A stretch of DNA of 64,000 nucleotides from Siphlonurus alternatus (GCA_949825025.1 OX463778.1:45114646-45178645); one strand, 5' to 3'; positions 25,001-38,240 are shown, counted from the first letter of the stretch. A program made the numbers and translations. The notes: generated by a model not told the origin, from the letters alone.

Positions 25001-26804
25001 ATGGACACCTTTACTTTTTATCAATGGACCAAAATGGACCTGTAAACATACTTTAAATTATCTCTGGAAACACAATAATATTTAACACGATTATGTTGGT
25101 AACGCCCATAAAAATAACAATATCCGTCGTCAATAGATAATTATATTAATAAATGCCATGCAAACCTAGTGAATTTGCAGTACAATATTTGTACTGTACC
25201 AATTGTACAATTATTATTATAGTGCATGAAAGATAGAGCATGATTTATAAGTCGAATAGCTTGATCACTCATCACGCATTTGGCAACGCTGTCTATTTTT
25301 GTGGCCATGCAGGTGAACTCGGTGAGAAATGTGAGACATCTCACCTGAGATCTCATAGAGTTGAAATAAGATTATACACATGAGCTCAATATTATATGGA
25401 CTGACGATCGCTTTTATTTTAAACACTAAACTTGTATCATATAATATTATTCATTATAACAGTTATAACTCAAGGCATACAGTACTAAAAACTAAAAAAA
25501 AAAAAATAATATCTAATTCTACATACAGTATGCAAACACAATGAATATATTTAATTAGTTTGCTAGCTCACAGATAAATTTCTAAAATCTAACATGCTGG
25601 CAGCTGATATATATGTGAATGCCTATTAATTATGATAGGTGTAGGTGGACAACATGGGATATAATCCATTGCAGGATAAATACCGGTACTTCTAATATAT
25701 GCATAAAGTATGCATATACATTATTGCTTCATTAATTCTTATTGGTGAAAACAGCATAATGAAATAAACAACACGAAATTTTATGCACTGTATGCATAAG
25801 TATATGATATGCCCTATATTATATACACAGTACGTATTGTATGCATACATAATATATAGATTTTATCACCATCATTCTGTTGATCATTTGCGTATATATA
25901 CTCATTTATAAGGATCGAGAACGTTGTAAAAATTCTACTGGCAATAAAAAAAAACATAAGAGTATATGCATACTGTATGTATATATTATACTGTACTACA
26001 TGCAGCTGAATTTTGCTATTACAATGTCAAAATGAAAAGAAACTGTGTAAGAAATGTGTGATAAAATTGGCACTTACCGGTATCGCAAATATTGATAGAC
26101 CAAAATTTAACTTATGCCCATTTTTCTTACATTTCAGCCTTTAGAACTATCCTTTGTATTTTTCCACGTACAGAGGAGGAACAGGGCTGAAGAACGTCAC
26201 TTCTAGTTCTAGTAGGTAGCCTAAACCTAGGACAGATATGCCAAACTCCCATGGCAAGAACAGAACAAAATTTTCCGATCAACTTTTGACCCTGATATTT
26301 AATGTATAGACTCTATGTACGTAAATTCTTACCTTCATAGATGATTATAGGTTAAGAGCATCAAGGAACCACTTAAAAATAAGAATATCTGTGACTACTA
26401 ATGATACCAAACAAGAAATCACCGAAATCACGACAATAATAGAAAACAGCTGAAAAGCCGGTAAAGATTTCAAATGCTGCGGAAGCGGAAGTGCGGATCC
26501 TGCGCGGAGCGCGCGGTGCATTAATGTAAAAAAATCCAACCAATCAGAGACCTGCGCTAAATCAACAGCGCTAAATCTTCAAATAATGGTTTATTAATTA
26601 ATAAATCTAAAACCTCGATCCTATATATTTGAACAGAGACGTACATATACAGTATAATATAAATATAATATATATATATATGTATATATATTTTATATAT
26701 CTACGCTATGATTGTACAGTATATGTTTGTGTATTATACGGTTAATGGTATGTGGAGCTTAATTATAATGTATAATATTTTATATTTTATTGAGGAGAAC
26801 GGTA
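25001..26804. other. Interior of element B, unassigned
   Basis: AT-rich, with TATGCATAC/TACTGTA strings at 25.68-26.0 kb. Near 26460-26545 the minus strand has CTGATTGGTTGG (CCAAT type) and a CG-rich stretch, followed by an open frame of 64 codons (26539-26345). It could be a promoter and first exon, but no protein family is recognisable. Confidence 0.35.
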
Positions 26805-29205
26805 CCCACACAGCACACAAAACTCAATATCTAGATATTTTTTGGATATTTTTTGTATATGCAGATATTTAGTGGATATGCCACAATTCAAGATAACGAT
26901 ATCTAATATTTATACAATATTTATCTAAAGTGCCGAGATAATATGTAGATAAAAATTGGATACTGCCATCTTTTACCTTTGCTTATTTTGGAAGAGATAT
27001 TATATAGATAAAGTTATCCAAATTTTAAACATGCACATGACAGTTAAAATTTATAATAAATAATATATTAATAGATTTATTGTATATAATGTATAAAAAA
27101 AAGAATGAACAAAAGTTATTATTATTTAATGTTATATTATATACTTCAAATTAATAATTTTAATATATAAATTTTATGTACATATTGTTTATTCCATTGA
27201 AATTTTGAATTAATTAAATTTTGAAACCTAAATTAATTAAAATTTTCTTTCATTAATAAATTAAAATAATTAATGCGTATGTAAACTTTTTAAAACTTAC
27301 TGCATATTTTATAGATAATTTTATCTATAATTTATCTGAGGATATTTTTATCTAGATATTTTATAGATAATTTTATCTATTCTCTATCTGGAGCGATTTT
27401 TTTGCATCGCGGGTACAATTTTTATGTGACGTCATGCGCACTTCGAAAATTCTGCATGTTTGTTGTAAACACAACGGTTTTATCGTGAAAAATATATCAA
27501 TTTCTCATCTAAAACCGAAAATATCTTCAAGTGGAAGGTAAGAAATCAATTATGAGTATTTTCTGCTCATAAATCTTTGGTCGGCTTTAACAATGTGTGT
27601 ACTTTTTGTCCAGAAAAGTGGATTATATGGGCTGCGGCGGTTGACTGCATGATGCACCAATGTAAGCCTTGGAGTATTGGAGTAGCCATGCAGGTTTCAA
27701 GTCGTCTAATAATTTATAAGGTATGCAATGAGGGTTTAATTATTACAATGTTTTTGCCGGTATTAAAATTAACATTATTTCAGGCCAGCATTTGTAATTA
27801 TATTATAATATGGATGATATATTATTAACAATTTTAGGTTCGTTATTTTCACCGACCGCGGCGCTTATGATATCATATGCATATATACTGTATATGTATG
27901 CATACGTTTTACAGCTGTGTATTTATGGATACTGTATTTTTACTATAATATTTACTACTGCAAATATTTATACTGTAATTTCTGTATACACAGTATAATT
28001 CTATAACAATATGTCACAAATAAGCAGCATATTTATTTTAAAGTTTCAGTACAGTATTTCATATGCAAGTGCGCGCAGTATGCATACATATTTATATTAG
28101 TTTTCACCACCTCTATTGTTTTCTAGGAGCAAATTTCACATTGGCCATACAGTGGCTATATATTTTCATAATGACCAAAATGCAGCCATTCTGCAAGCAG
28201 CATAAACATAAATATAGTGATGTTTATATGTTTTTTTTTTTTTTTTAACTTTACAGGGGTGCAGACATGACAACATCCAAAACCTAGACCCAGCTTATCT
28301 ACCCATGGCATAAATTATACAGTGCAACATATTGGTTCCTGAAAACTGCAGCCAGCTGTAATGGGCAATATCATCAGATCATCACTACAGATCAGCAATG
28401 CTGACCAGCAAAAGAAGCCAAGCAAGTAGGGAGAACAGTGTGTATATGTTTTTAAAATGAATAAGTGAGATAATTTTTAATGTATGCATACTAAATTGCA
28501 GTTGTTTTCCTTGTATTTTTATATACTCTTGCATATTTATAATAATTTAGTACATCTGTATTGCTCAATTAAGGTTCTTTTACTTTTTTAATAACAATTA
28601 AAACAAAACATATATAATGCATACTGTATGCATACAGTTAATTGTTTTATATGGAATTTGTTATACTGTATGCCATGCATGCAATGACTATATATGCATT
28701 TAATATTATAATTTTTAATATATATTGAAATATTAATGAATATGCATACAGTATTATATAATATATGTGTTTATGTTATAATATGTCAGCAGTAGTTAAG
28801 TTTTGTTAAGAAATGAGAACCAATTTTGTCATATAATATTATTATTTTATCATTCTACATGTATGATGATTTATCACAAGTTCTTTAAAATTTCCTATAA
28901 TGTATGTTGATTGAGAAATGTTATAAATAATAAAAATGTATGTTAAATTAAATTATTATGTGTGTTTTTACTTAAAAATAGAAGCATAATAGTATATAGG
29001 AGGATAATATAGCAAGATAAAAACTGTATAATTATAGGATAAGATATTAACAAGATAACTTTATCCAAAAAATAGAGGACATTTAGCTAGAAAATATCCA
29101 TGAAAGTTCATAGATAATATCTATATAATTTTTAGATAAGTAAAAAGTTCTATACAGATTATATCTAGATATCATCTAAAAAATATCCATTGTGTGCTGT
29201 GTGGG
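26805..29205. mobile_element. Element E, copy 1: 2.4-kb TIR element
   Basis: Ends CCCACACAGCACACAA and its exact complement TTGTGTGCTGTGTGGG, with TA on both sides. Next to each end are many AGATAT / ATCTAGATAT / TTATCT strings, in effect inverted. The interior has exon-like blocks: a segment at about 27480-27537 ending AAG|GTAAG; one after TTTTTGTCCAG (27613) to TAAG|GTATGC (27720), open for 35 codons in one frame; and others after TTTCAG (27783), TTTTCTAG (28126) and TTTACAG (28256). A TGACGTCA box lies at 27427. No transposase. Copy 2 at 59573-62393 is nearly identical. Confidence 0.85.
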
Positions 29206-29529
29206 TACGTACGTCAATATATGTGATAACTATATAGTAGTATATAGTGCTCAAAAAATACACGCACGTGCGTTATTTCTTAACATAAAAGTCTTAATAG
29301 GGTACAAAATATTATATTATAAGTATCTTAAGTTTAAGTATTATATAATACTTTTACTCAAAATAATTTATTCAATTAATATTTTAAACTATTTTAATTA
29401 AAAAATTATATGTAATTTTTATCACATAATTAATATATATCCCGTGTACAGTGTACATGTGAGCATATATAACTATGGCAATATAATTAAAATTGTGAAA
29501 TAATTAATTAATTTAGACTGCGGTTATAT

Positions 29530-29532
29530 CCG

Positions 29533-29580
<48 letters not shown>
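29530..29580 (+). repeat. (TA)n microsatellite
   Basis: A pure TA run of about 20 or more units inside element B, between element E and the right AGYYCA array. Confidence 0.9.
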
Positions 29581-29584
<4 letters not shown>

Positions 29585-29639
29585 ATATAAATAAATACGT
29601 TATATTATATATAGTGTGTGTGGACTAGTTTAATTAAGC

Positions 29640-30924
29640 TAGCAACTCAGAGAAGCTAGGGTACATGAGTTAGACTGGGCTGTCTGAGCTGCGGTGGACT
29701 GTCCTGGACTGCAGTGGACTGTCTGAACTTCTCATCATTGCAGTTAAATAATTTGAACTGGACTGGACTGTCTGAGCTGCATTGGACTGCCGCAGAACTG
29801 ATTTGATCTAAACTGGACTGTCTGAGCTTCAATTAATTCATTTGAACTAGACTGGACTCTCTCAGCTGCATTGGACTTCCGCTGAACTGGTTTTTGAGCT
29901 AAACTGGACTGTCTGAGCTGCGGTGGACTATCCTGGACTGCAGTGGACTGTCTGAGCTTCAATGGACTAATTTGAACTAGACTGGACTGTCTGAGCTGCG
30001 ATGGACTGTCCTGGACTGTCTGAGCTCCATTGGACTGCCGGTGAACTGGTTTGAGCTAAACTGGCCTGTCTGAGCTGCGGTGGCTGTTCTGGACTACAGT
30101 GGACTGTCTGAGCTTCAATGGACTAATTTGAACTAGACTGGACTGTCTGAGCTGCGATGGACTGTCCTGGACTGTCTAAGCTTCATTGGACTGCCGCTGA
30201 ACTGGTTTGAGCTAAACTGGCCTGTCTGAGCTGCGGTGGACTGTCCTGGACTACAGTGGACTGTCTGAGCTGCAGTGGACTAATTTGAACTAGACTGGAC
30301 TCTCTGAGCTGCGATGGACTGTCCTGGACTGTCTGAGCTTCATTGGACTGCCGCTGAACTGGTTTGAGCTAAACTGGCCTGTCTGAGCTGCGGTGGACTG
30401 TCCTGGACTACAGTGGACTGTCTGAGCTGCAGTGGACTAATTTGAACTAGACTGGACTGTCTGAGCTGCAATGGACTAATTTGAACTAGACTGGCCTGTC
30501 TGAGCTGCGGTGGACTGTCCTGGACTGCAGTGGACTGTCTGAGCTTCAATGGACTAATTTGAACTAGACTGGACTGTCTGAGCTGCGATGGACTGTCCTG
30601 GACTTTCTGAGTTTCATTGGACTGCCGCTGAACTGGTTTGAGCTAAACTGGCCTGTCTGAGCTGCGGTGGACTGTCCTGGACTACAGTGGACTGTCTGAG
30701 CTTCAATGGACTAATTTGAACTAGACTGGACTGTCCGAGCTGCGATGGACTGTCCTGGACTGTCTGAGCTTCATTGGACTGCCGCTGAATTGGTTTGAGC
30801 TAAACTGGCCTCTCTGAGCTGCGGTGGACTGTCCTGGACTACAGTGGACTATCTGAGCTGCAATGGACTCATTTGAACTAGACTGGACTGTCTGAGCTGC
30901 AATGGACTAATTTGAACTAGACTG
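29640..30924 (-). repeat. TGRRCT (AGYYCA complement) array, right end of B, first part
   Basis: Higher-order units of about 160 bp built from GGACTGTCTGAGCTGCGGTG, GGACTGTCCTGGACTACAG and CTAATTTGAACTAGACTG. They are the inverse of the left array. The array is split by element D and resumes at 33952-34740. Confidence 0.9.
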
Positions 30925-33900
30925 CCCACGAGAAAATAAATGCGAATAAATTATGAATACGAGTGAAAAATTCACACATTTTCCCACATGTTGAAGCCGA
31001 TTGACGCCTCTCTCATGCAGATTGATGCGTCATTCACGCATTTTAACAAATTTTTAATAATTTAACAAAATAAGTGTATTTCAAGCAATTTCGCCCATCC
31101 ATATTGACATATACTGATTAATATTCACATAGTTGACTAGAGCAACTCCACGCATTTTCACATAAATTGACGTATTTTTAATTTAGTATCAACTTCACCT
31201 CTATTGATGCAAATTGAGTCGATTCCACTCGCCCATTTTCATGAATTTTCACGCAGTTTCATCCAATTATGATCCAACATTTTTTATAAAGTCAGTTCAT
31301 GTATACTGACGCACTTTCAGCCAGTTTGATGCAAAGTACGTTCACTCACTTTGAAACTTTTTCATGCACATTCACCTATTTGTCAACCAATTTTTTTCAT
31401 AAAGTCCCCTCATGCAAATTGACACATTTTGACATATTTTGACGCATTTTCACCAATTTGCTGACCATTTTTTTTCAGAAAGTCCCCTCATGCAAATTGG
31501 CACATTTTGACATATTTTGACGCATTTTCACCAATTTGTTGACCATTTTTTTTCATAAAGTCCCCTCATGCAAATTGACACATTTTGACATATTTTGACG
31601 CATTTTCACCAATTTGCTGACCATTTTTTTTCATAAAGTCCCCTCATGCAAATTGGCACATTTTGACATATTTTGACGCATTTTCACCAATTTGTTGACT
31701 ATTTTTTTTTCATAAAGTCCCCTCATGCAAATTGACACATTTTGACATATTTTGACGCATTTTCACCAATTTGCTGACCTTTTTTTTTTATAAAGTCCCC
31801 TAATGTTTTTTCACGCATTTTCACACATTTTCACGCAATTTGAACTATTTTTTCGACAATTTTTTTTAACAACATATCCTTTTTAGTGCATATTAATGTA
31901 TTTTAACATATTTTCAGCATCTCTCGGTAGGAAATTTGACGTCCCATGACCAGCAAGTGACGTCATGGAACAAGGCGTGAAAAATTTTTATTCATGTGAG
32001 GGGACTTAGGAAAAAAATTAGTCGGCAAATGGTCGAAGTGCGTAAAAATGTGTGAAAATGCGTGAAAATACATTAGTGGTCTTTATTAAAAAAAAAGGGT
32101 CAACAAATGGGTGAAAGTGCGTGAAAAAGTGTGAAAATGCGTGGATATGCATGAAGGGACTTAATGAAAAATGTTGGTCGACAAATGGGTGAAAGTGCGT
32201 GGAAAAGTGTGAAAATGCGTGAATATGCATGAGGGGACTTCATGTAAAAAATGTTCTACAAATCTGGTCACATGACCGGAAGTCATGTGACTTGGCGGTT
32301 GGTAGTAACACAAGATGGCTGACGCAGAGAGGTTATAAAAAGCTCCTCGTGTGTGTATGGTGATTTATGAGGTGTTTAAGTGAAGTTTTACTTATTCCTG
32401 AACATTAAATAGTTAATTACAATGAAGTTAGGTTACCATTCGTTTGTCCAGTGTTAATATTTGCCATTTTTTCGCACTTTTTATGATGTAAAAAGAGAAA
32501 ATTCAATGTTGCATTTTTGCCGGTCGAGTTTTCAAAATGTCAGATTTAATTGGAGTCGCATAAAATATCGAAGATTAAGCCACGACGAGAAGTTCTATCA
32601 GATAAGTAATAATTTATTTTAATTATGACGAAGTATAAAAATAATTCCTTTAATAGTTAAATTATTCGAAGGAATCATTAATTATAAAAAGTAGTGAAAA
32701 CCTTATACTGCTTTATATATAGTCAGCCTAGTAAGTTTTTTTTTATAAAAGCCTCTCATTTTATACTAGCTGTATATCTGTATACCGTCCTATATTTCTG
32801 TTTGTAAAAATTATTGTTTTTATTTTGCTTTCGATGTTTGACAAATGAGAACAATCTTTATTACTGTACGTAAAAATTTGCGCGCGTTTCTTTGTGGATT
32901 TTTCGTACATTTCAGGTATCCATGGGGACTGAGGCCATGGGACTGCATTCACTTCCAATGGTTTGGTGAGCTATAGCCTGCGACGAAAAATGCATGAGAC
33001 CATATGTAAAAATTTGGTAAATGATGGTGTGAAAATTCGTGGGAATGAATGAATTTTGCATGTATAGAATTTGTGAAAAAATTACTTGTTAAATGTATGA
33101 AATTTCGTGAAAAGGTTTGAAAAATATTAAATTTGAATGACTGGAATTTGTAAAATAATATGGTTGATAAAAGCGTGAAAGTTCATGAAAAAGCGTCAAA
33201 ATGAGTGAATTTGAAAGACTGAACTTTGTAAAAAATAATGGTTGATAAAAGTGTGAAAGTTCATGAAAAAGCGTCAAAATGAGTGAATTTGAATGACTGG
33301 ACATTGTAAAAAATTATGGTTGATAAAAGCGTGAATGTTCGTGAAAAAGCGTCAAAATGAGTGAATTTGAATGACTGGACTTTGTAAAAAAATTATGGTT
33401 GATAAAAGCGTGAAATTTCCTGAAAAAGCGTCAAAATGAGTGAATTTGAATGAATGGACTTAAGGAAAAAAATTAATCAATGAAAGTGTGAAAGTTCACG
33501 AAAAGGCGTCAAAATGTGCGAGCCAGTATACCTGAAAGTGTGTGAATTCGAGCGAAGTATTTTGGTGGCAGGCATTTACGTCAATATTTGTTAATATTAA
33601 TCAAATTACATGAAAATGTGCCAATATATGATATCAAATTCACTCGCGCATATTGACTCAGAAAAGGGGCGAAATTTAGGTGAATTGGAGTCAATATGCA
33701 CGAGCCAATATACCTGAAAGTGCATGAAGTCGAGTGAAGTATTTCGGCAGGCATTCACGTCAATACTCGTCAATATTCATCAATATACGTGAAAATGCGT
33801 CAATATAAAGTACCAAACATCGCCAAAGTGCATCAATACACGTTAATTCGCTCGCGCATATTGACTCCAAAAAGGGGCGAAATTTAGGTTAATTGGAGTC

Positions 33901-33951
33901 AATATGTGCGAGTGAATTTGTTGTGAGCTTTCACTCTTATTTTCTCGTGGG
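30925..33951. mobile_element. Element D: 3.0-kb TIR element inserted in B
   Basis: Ends CCCACGAGAAAATAA and exact complement TTATTTTCTCGTGGG, with TG on both sides. Removing the element and one TG leaves GAACTAGACTGGACTGTCTG, exactly the B repeat. Left interior (about 31000-31850) is rich in TTTTCAC/TTTTGACGCA with a unit of about 78 bp; right interior (about 33000-33900) has the inverse, GTGAAA/GCGTCAAAA, with a unit of about 80 bp. The middle (32270-32340) has GGTCACATGACC, CCGGAAG and ACACAAGATGGCTGACGC, resembling a promoter with a start codon, though that frame stops after seven codons. An exon-like block lies near 32918-32960. Confidence 0.85.
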
Positions 33952-34740
33952 TGGACTGTCTGAGCCGCGGTGGACTGTCCTGGACTGCGGTGGACTGTCT
34001 GAGCTTCAATTAACTAATTTGAACTAGACTGGACTGTCTGAGCTGCATTGGACTGCCGCTGAACTGGTTTGAGCTAAACTGGCTTGTCTGAGCTGCGGTG
34101 GACAGTCCTGGACTACAGTGGCCGTCTGAGCTTAAATGGACTAATTTGAACTAAACGGGACTGTCTGAGCTGCAGTGGACTGTCTGAGCTTTTATAAACT
34201 AATTTGAACTAGACTGGACTGTCTGAGCTGCATTGGACTGCCGCTAAACTGGTTTGAGCTAAACTGGACTGTCTGAGCTGCGGTGGACAGTCCTGGACTG
34301 CAGTGGACTGTCTGAGCTTCAATGGACTAATATGAACTAGACTGGACTGTCTGAGCTGCATTGGACTGCCGCTGAACTTGTTTGAGCTAAACTGGCTTGT
34401 CTGAGCTGCGGTGGACAGTCCTGGACTACGCAGTGGCCGTCTGAGCTTAAATGGACTAATTTGAACTAAACTGGACTTTCTGAGCTGCGGTGGACTGACC
34501 TGGACTACAGGACTAGTTTGAGCTAGCTGAAGCTACTTTGAGCTGCAGAAAGGTTATGAGCTGATATGAACTAATTCAAACTGCATTGAACTGCAGCAAT
34601 ATTGAGCAGGAAACAGCTCAGAATGGTTAAAAACTGTTTTGAACTGATTTGAACTTCGCTGTTCAAAACAGTCCAGAATATTAGCTCATTTGAACTGCAT
34701 GAGCTGATTTGAACTACCTCAATCAGCTCACACCAGTCCA
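33952..34740 (-). repeat. TGRRCT array, right end of B, second part
   Basis: Continuation of the 29640-30924 array after element D. Beyond 34500 the hexamers (GAGCTA, TGAACT, AGTCCA) become less regular until the B terminus. Confidence 0.85.
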
Positions 34741-34809
34741 GATTTAGACGTGGGTGTAGTCCTCACATATTTTGTCAATTTTTTTATTAAAATTTGCATA
34801 CTTTTAAAA

Positions 34810-34985
34810 AAGACCCCCGCTAAACCCCAAGGGTCGACCCTTAAAATTAGTGAATTAGAGCTCTAGGTTATATTAAGTTGATTGCTGATTTCAGTTTTGC
34901 AATTTTTTAAGAAAAAAAAATTTTCAGGGTCTTTTGACCCTGAAGGGTTGAAGGGTCGCAAATTTAAGGGTCACCATTAGAACCG
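34810..34985. repeat. GGGTCGACCC-type motif cluster, right
   Basis: Contains AAGGGTCGACCCTTAAAA, GGGTCTTTTGACCCTGAAGG and AAGGGTCGC. It mirrors the cluster at 23130-23555 across element B. Confidence 0.6.
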
Positions 34986-35104
34986 CCATCAAATTTTACC
35001 TTAGGATCGAAATTTATATGACATTATATTGAAATGCCCCCTTGTCATTTCCCCATAACTTTGATTTATTTTATATACCTCAATATTCTTCATCCTATTA
35101 AGAA

Positions 35105-35205
35105 AGCAGTAGCAGCGCAATGGTAAGAGTATGATCAACAGTGGTAACCGAAGTACAGCAACGCAGGTTTGGGTTAGTAGTTAGATTGGTGACCACTTTT
35201 TGTAA
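35105..35205 (+). mobile_element. Decayed 5S rRNA-derived SINE head
   Basis: CCGAAGTACAGCAACGC and GGGTTAGTAGTTAGATTGG, followed by GTGACCA, align with the 5S-like head of the SINE at 61087 and with the conserved 3' half of 5S rRNA (GGTTAGTACTTGGATGGG). No poly-A tail or duplication is seen. Confidence 0.6.
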
Positions 35206-35712
35206 ATTTTACAATCGTAATTATTACAACTCAAGTAAAAAAATTGTATAGGAATAGTATGTGAAATAATATGGGATATTGTATGGGCATACCCACACTG
35301 TTCTTATACCAAAAGTATGTGCATAAATATGGGGAAAATGACCGATTTTCCTATACTTATGCCTACACTCTTCTCCTACACTTGTGCCTATACTTTTGCA
35401 CACACCATGGTACTATAATGGTACCCATACTTCTGCCCACACCAAATAATGGTATAGGCAAAAGTATGGGTAGAAAACTTATTTCCACTATCCTGTACTC
35501 TAATTAAATAAAAATTGCACAATTATTTCATTTTTATTAATTAAAATTTATTGGTTCATCAAAAAGGTACAATTAAACAACATATAAACAAAACAGATAA
35601 CATAGTAAAATTAATCAACATAATTCCAATATAGAAATAAAATTGTCAGTAAAAACAAATATTATAATTTATTATATTATGAAGAAAAACATTATTTTTA
35701 ATAAACAATACT

Positions 35713-35842
35713 TTATTTCTTATATTTCCTTCTAAACATAATACAATAATTGGTAGAAACTACAGGTTCTGGGTAGACTCCCGGCAGCTTGGCTCTGATG
35801 ATTCCAACGGAAGAGGTTTGCCATACCATATCCACAATCAAT
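35713..35842 (-). CDS. Exon-like block with stop codon in element F
   Basis: After the acceptor TTTGTCATTACAG one frame (one leading base, then LIVDMVWQTSSVG) stays open through a Pro/Arg/Lys-rich end to TAA at 35715-35713. It would be a terminal exon. The phase does not join directly to the exon at 38259, because a stop appears at the joint, so an intermediate exon or decay is required. Family unknown. Confidence 0.35.
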
Positions 35843-36029
35843 CTGTAATGACAAACATTACGTTAAAAAACATGAAATAAAATTACACAAAGTTACGTCC
35901 GATAATTTATTTTGACGTAAATCAAACAATAAACATATGTGTTCTATAATGCAGCTACGAGTCAGTACTTGACCAAGAATTAGCCTCAGGGACACATTTC
36001 TACCATAATAAACTGAGGACACAATTTAG

Positions 36030-38240
36030 TTTTGTGCGGTAATAGTATTTGTTACAAGGCAGCCATCTTGGTTCATGATGTAGCGACGACTCCCGAGTCA
36101 GAAGTTGACCAAAAAACAGTCTCCGGGAGACATTGCCATGATAACGTGCTGAAAATACAAGTCAGTTTGTGTCTGGTAGCAGGTTACTTTAAATGGCAGC
36201 CATTTTGTTTACAAAATTCAACGATGAGTCAATACTTGACCAACTAACAAATTCAGAGATACATTGCCATGATAATGTACTAAAAATACAAGCAAGTTTG
36301 TGTCTGGTAGCAGTTTACTTTAAATGGCAGCCATGTTGGTTTTATAATGTAGCGACTAGTCAGTACGTAACAAAGAAACTGCCTCCGAGACACTTTGCCA
36401 TCATAACATACTGAAATGCAAGTGAGTTTGTGTCAAGTTGAAGGTTCCGCCAAGTGGCAGCCATCTTGTCTAAATTTAATAGCGACTAGTCAGTACGTAA
36501 CAAAGAAACTGCCTCCGAGACACTTTGCCATCATAACGTACTGAAATGCAAGTTAGTTTGTGTCTAGATGAAGGTTGAGCTAAATGGCAGCCATCTTGTT
36601 AAATTTAGTAGCGACAAGTCAGTACGTAACAAAGAAACTGCCTCCGAGACACTTTGCCATCATAACGTACTGAAACGGAAGTGAGTTTGTGTCTAGTTGA
36701 AAGTTCCGCTAAATGGCAGCCATCTTGTTAAATTTAGTAGCGACAAGTCAGTACGTAACAAAGAAACTGCCTCCGAGACACTTTGCCATCATAACGTACT
36801 GAAATGGAAGTGAGTTTGTGTCTAGTTGAAAGTTCCGCTAAATGGCAGCCATCTTGTTAAATTTAGTAGCGACAAGTCAGTACGTAACAAAGAAACTGCC
36901 TCCGAGACACTTTGCCATCATAACGTACTGAAATGCAAGTTAGTTTGTGTCTAGATGAAGGTTGAGCTAAATGGCAGCCATTTTGGTTAAAATTAGTAGC
37001 GATCAGTACGTATCAAAGAAACTGCCTCCGAGACACTTTGCCATCATAACGTACTGAAATGGAAGTGAGTTTGTGTCTAGTTGAAAGTTCTGCTAAATGG
37101 CAGCCATCTTGTTAAATTTAGTAGCGACAAGTCAGTACGTAACAGAGGAAGAGCCTCCGAGACACTTTGTTATCATAACGTACTGAAATGCAAGTGTGTT
37201 TGTGTCTAGTTGAAAGTTCCGCTAAATGGCAGCCATCTTGTCTAAATTTAGTAGCGATTAGTCAGTACGTAACAAAGAAACTGCCTCCGAGACACTTTGC
37301 CATCATAACGTACTGAAATGCAAGTTAGTTTGTGTCTAGATGAAGGTTGAGCGAAATGGCAGCCATTTTGGTTAAAATTAGTAGCGACTAGTCAGAACGT
37401 AACAAAGAAACTGCCTCCGAGACACTTTGCCATCATAACGTACTGAAATGGAAGTGAGTTTGTGTCTAGTTGAAAGTTCTGCTAAATGGCAGCCATCTTG
37501 TCTAAATTTAGTAGCGATTAGTCAGTACGTAACAAAGAAACTGCCTCCGAGACACTTTGCCATCATAACGTACTGAAATGCAAGTTAGTTTGTGTCTAGA
37601 TGAAGGTTGAGCTAAATGGCAGCTATTTTGTTTAAAATTAGTAGCGACTAGTCAGTATGTAACAAAAAAACTGCCTCCGAGACGCTTTGCCATCATAACG
37701 TACTGAAATGGAAGTGAGTTTGTGTCTAGTTGAAAGTTCCGCTAAATGGCAGCCATCTTGTTAAATTTAGTAGCGACAAGTCAGTACTTAACAGAGGAAG
37801 AGCCTCCGAGACACTTTGCCATCATAACGTACTGAAATGCAAGTGTGTTTGTGTCTAGTTGAAAGTTCCGCTAAATGGCAGCCATCTTGTCTGAATTTAG
37901 TAGCGACTAGTCAGTATGTAACAAAGAAACAGCCTCCGAGATATTTTGCCATAATAACGTACTGAAATGTAAGTTAGTTTGTGTCAAGTTGAAGGTTACG
38001 TTAAATGGCAGCCATTTTGTTTACAAAATTCAGCAGTGAGTCAGACCAGCTAACAACCTTGACAAACATTGCCATGATAACGTACTGAAAATACAAGTTA
38101 ATTTGTGTCTGGTAGCAGTTTACGTTAAATGGCAACCATGTTGGTTTTATAATGTAGCGACGAGTCAGTACTACTTGATCAAGGAACACCCTCCGAGAAA
38201 CACTGCCATAATGACTTACAGTAAATAGTGAAAACAAAAG
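36030..38240 (+). repeat. 129-bp satellite in element F (about 17 copies)
   Basis: The unit includes GTAGCGACAAGTCAGTACGT, ACTGCCTCCGAGACACTTTG, CCATCATAACGTACTGAAAT and AAATGGCAGCCATCTTG. Units in the middle are nearly identical and outer ones more diverged, as expected from unequal exchange. Each unit carries AAGATGGCTGCCATTT on the minus strand, close to the YY1 consensus. Confidence 0.92.

Larger units (their letters stand above)
23573..34754. mobile_element. Element B: 11.2-kb TIR element with AGYYCA arrays
   Basis: Left end CCCACGTCTAAATCTGGACT and its exact complement at the right (34735-34754) form a 20-bp perfect TIR. TGTA lies on both sides (23569-23572, 34755-34758). Inside the left end are dozens of AGTCCA, AGTTCA and AGCTCA hexamers; inside the right end are their complements TGGACT, TGAACT and TGAGCT. 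B contains a small MITE (24837-25000), element E (26805-29205) and element D (30925-33951). Unassigned interior (25001-26804, 29206-29640) has no recognisable transposase. A GC-rich patch with CCAAT-type sequence lies near 26460-26545. Confidence 0.8.

Noticed and set aside
29744..30549. Minus-strand frames with repeated QLRQSS.VQ
   Set aside because: Translation of the TGRRCT array of element B; periodic only because the DNA is.
32312..32335. Start codon in ACACAAGATGGCTGACGC as a gene
   Set aside because: The frame stops after seven codons; kept only as a promoter-like segment of element D.
36030..38240. Possible CRISPR array, from the regular repeats
   Set aside because: Units are 129-bp tandem copies without unique spacers, in an intron-bearing animal genome.
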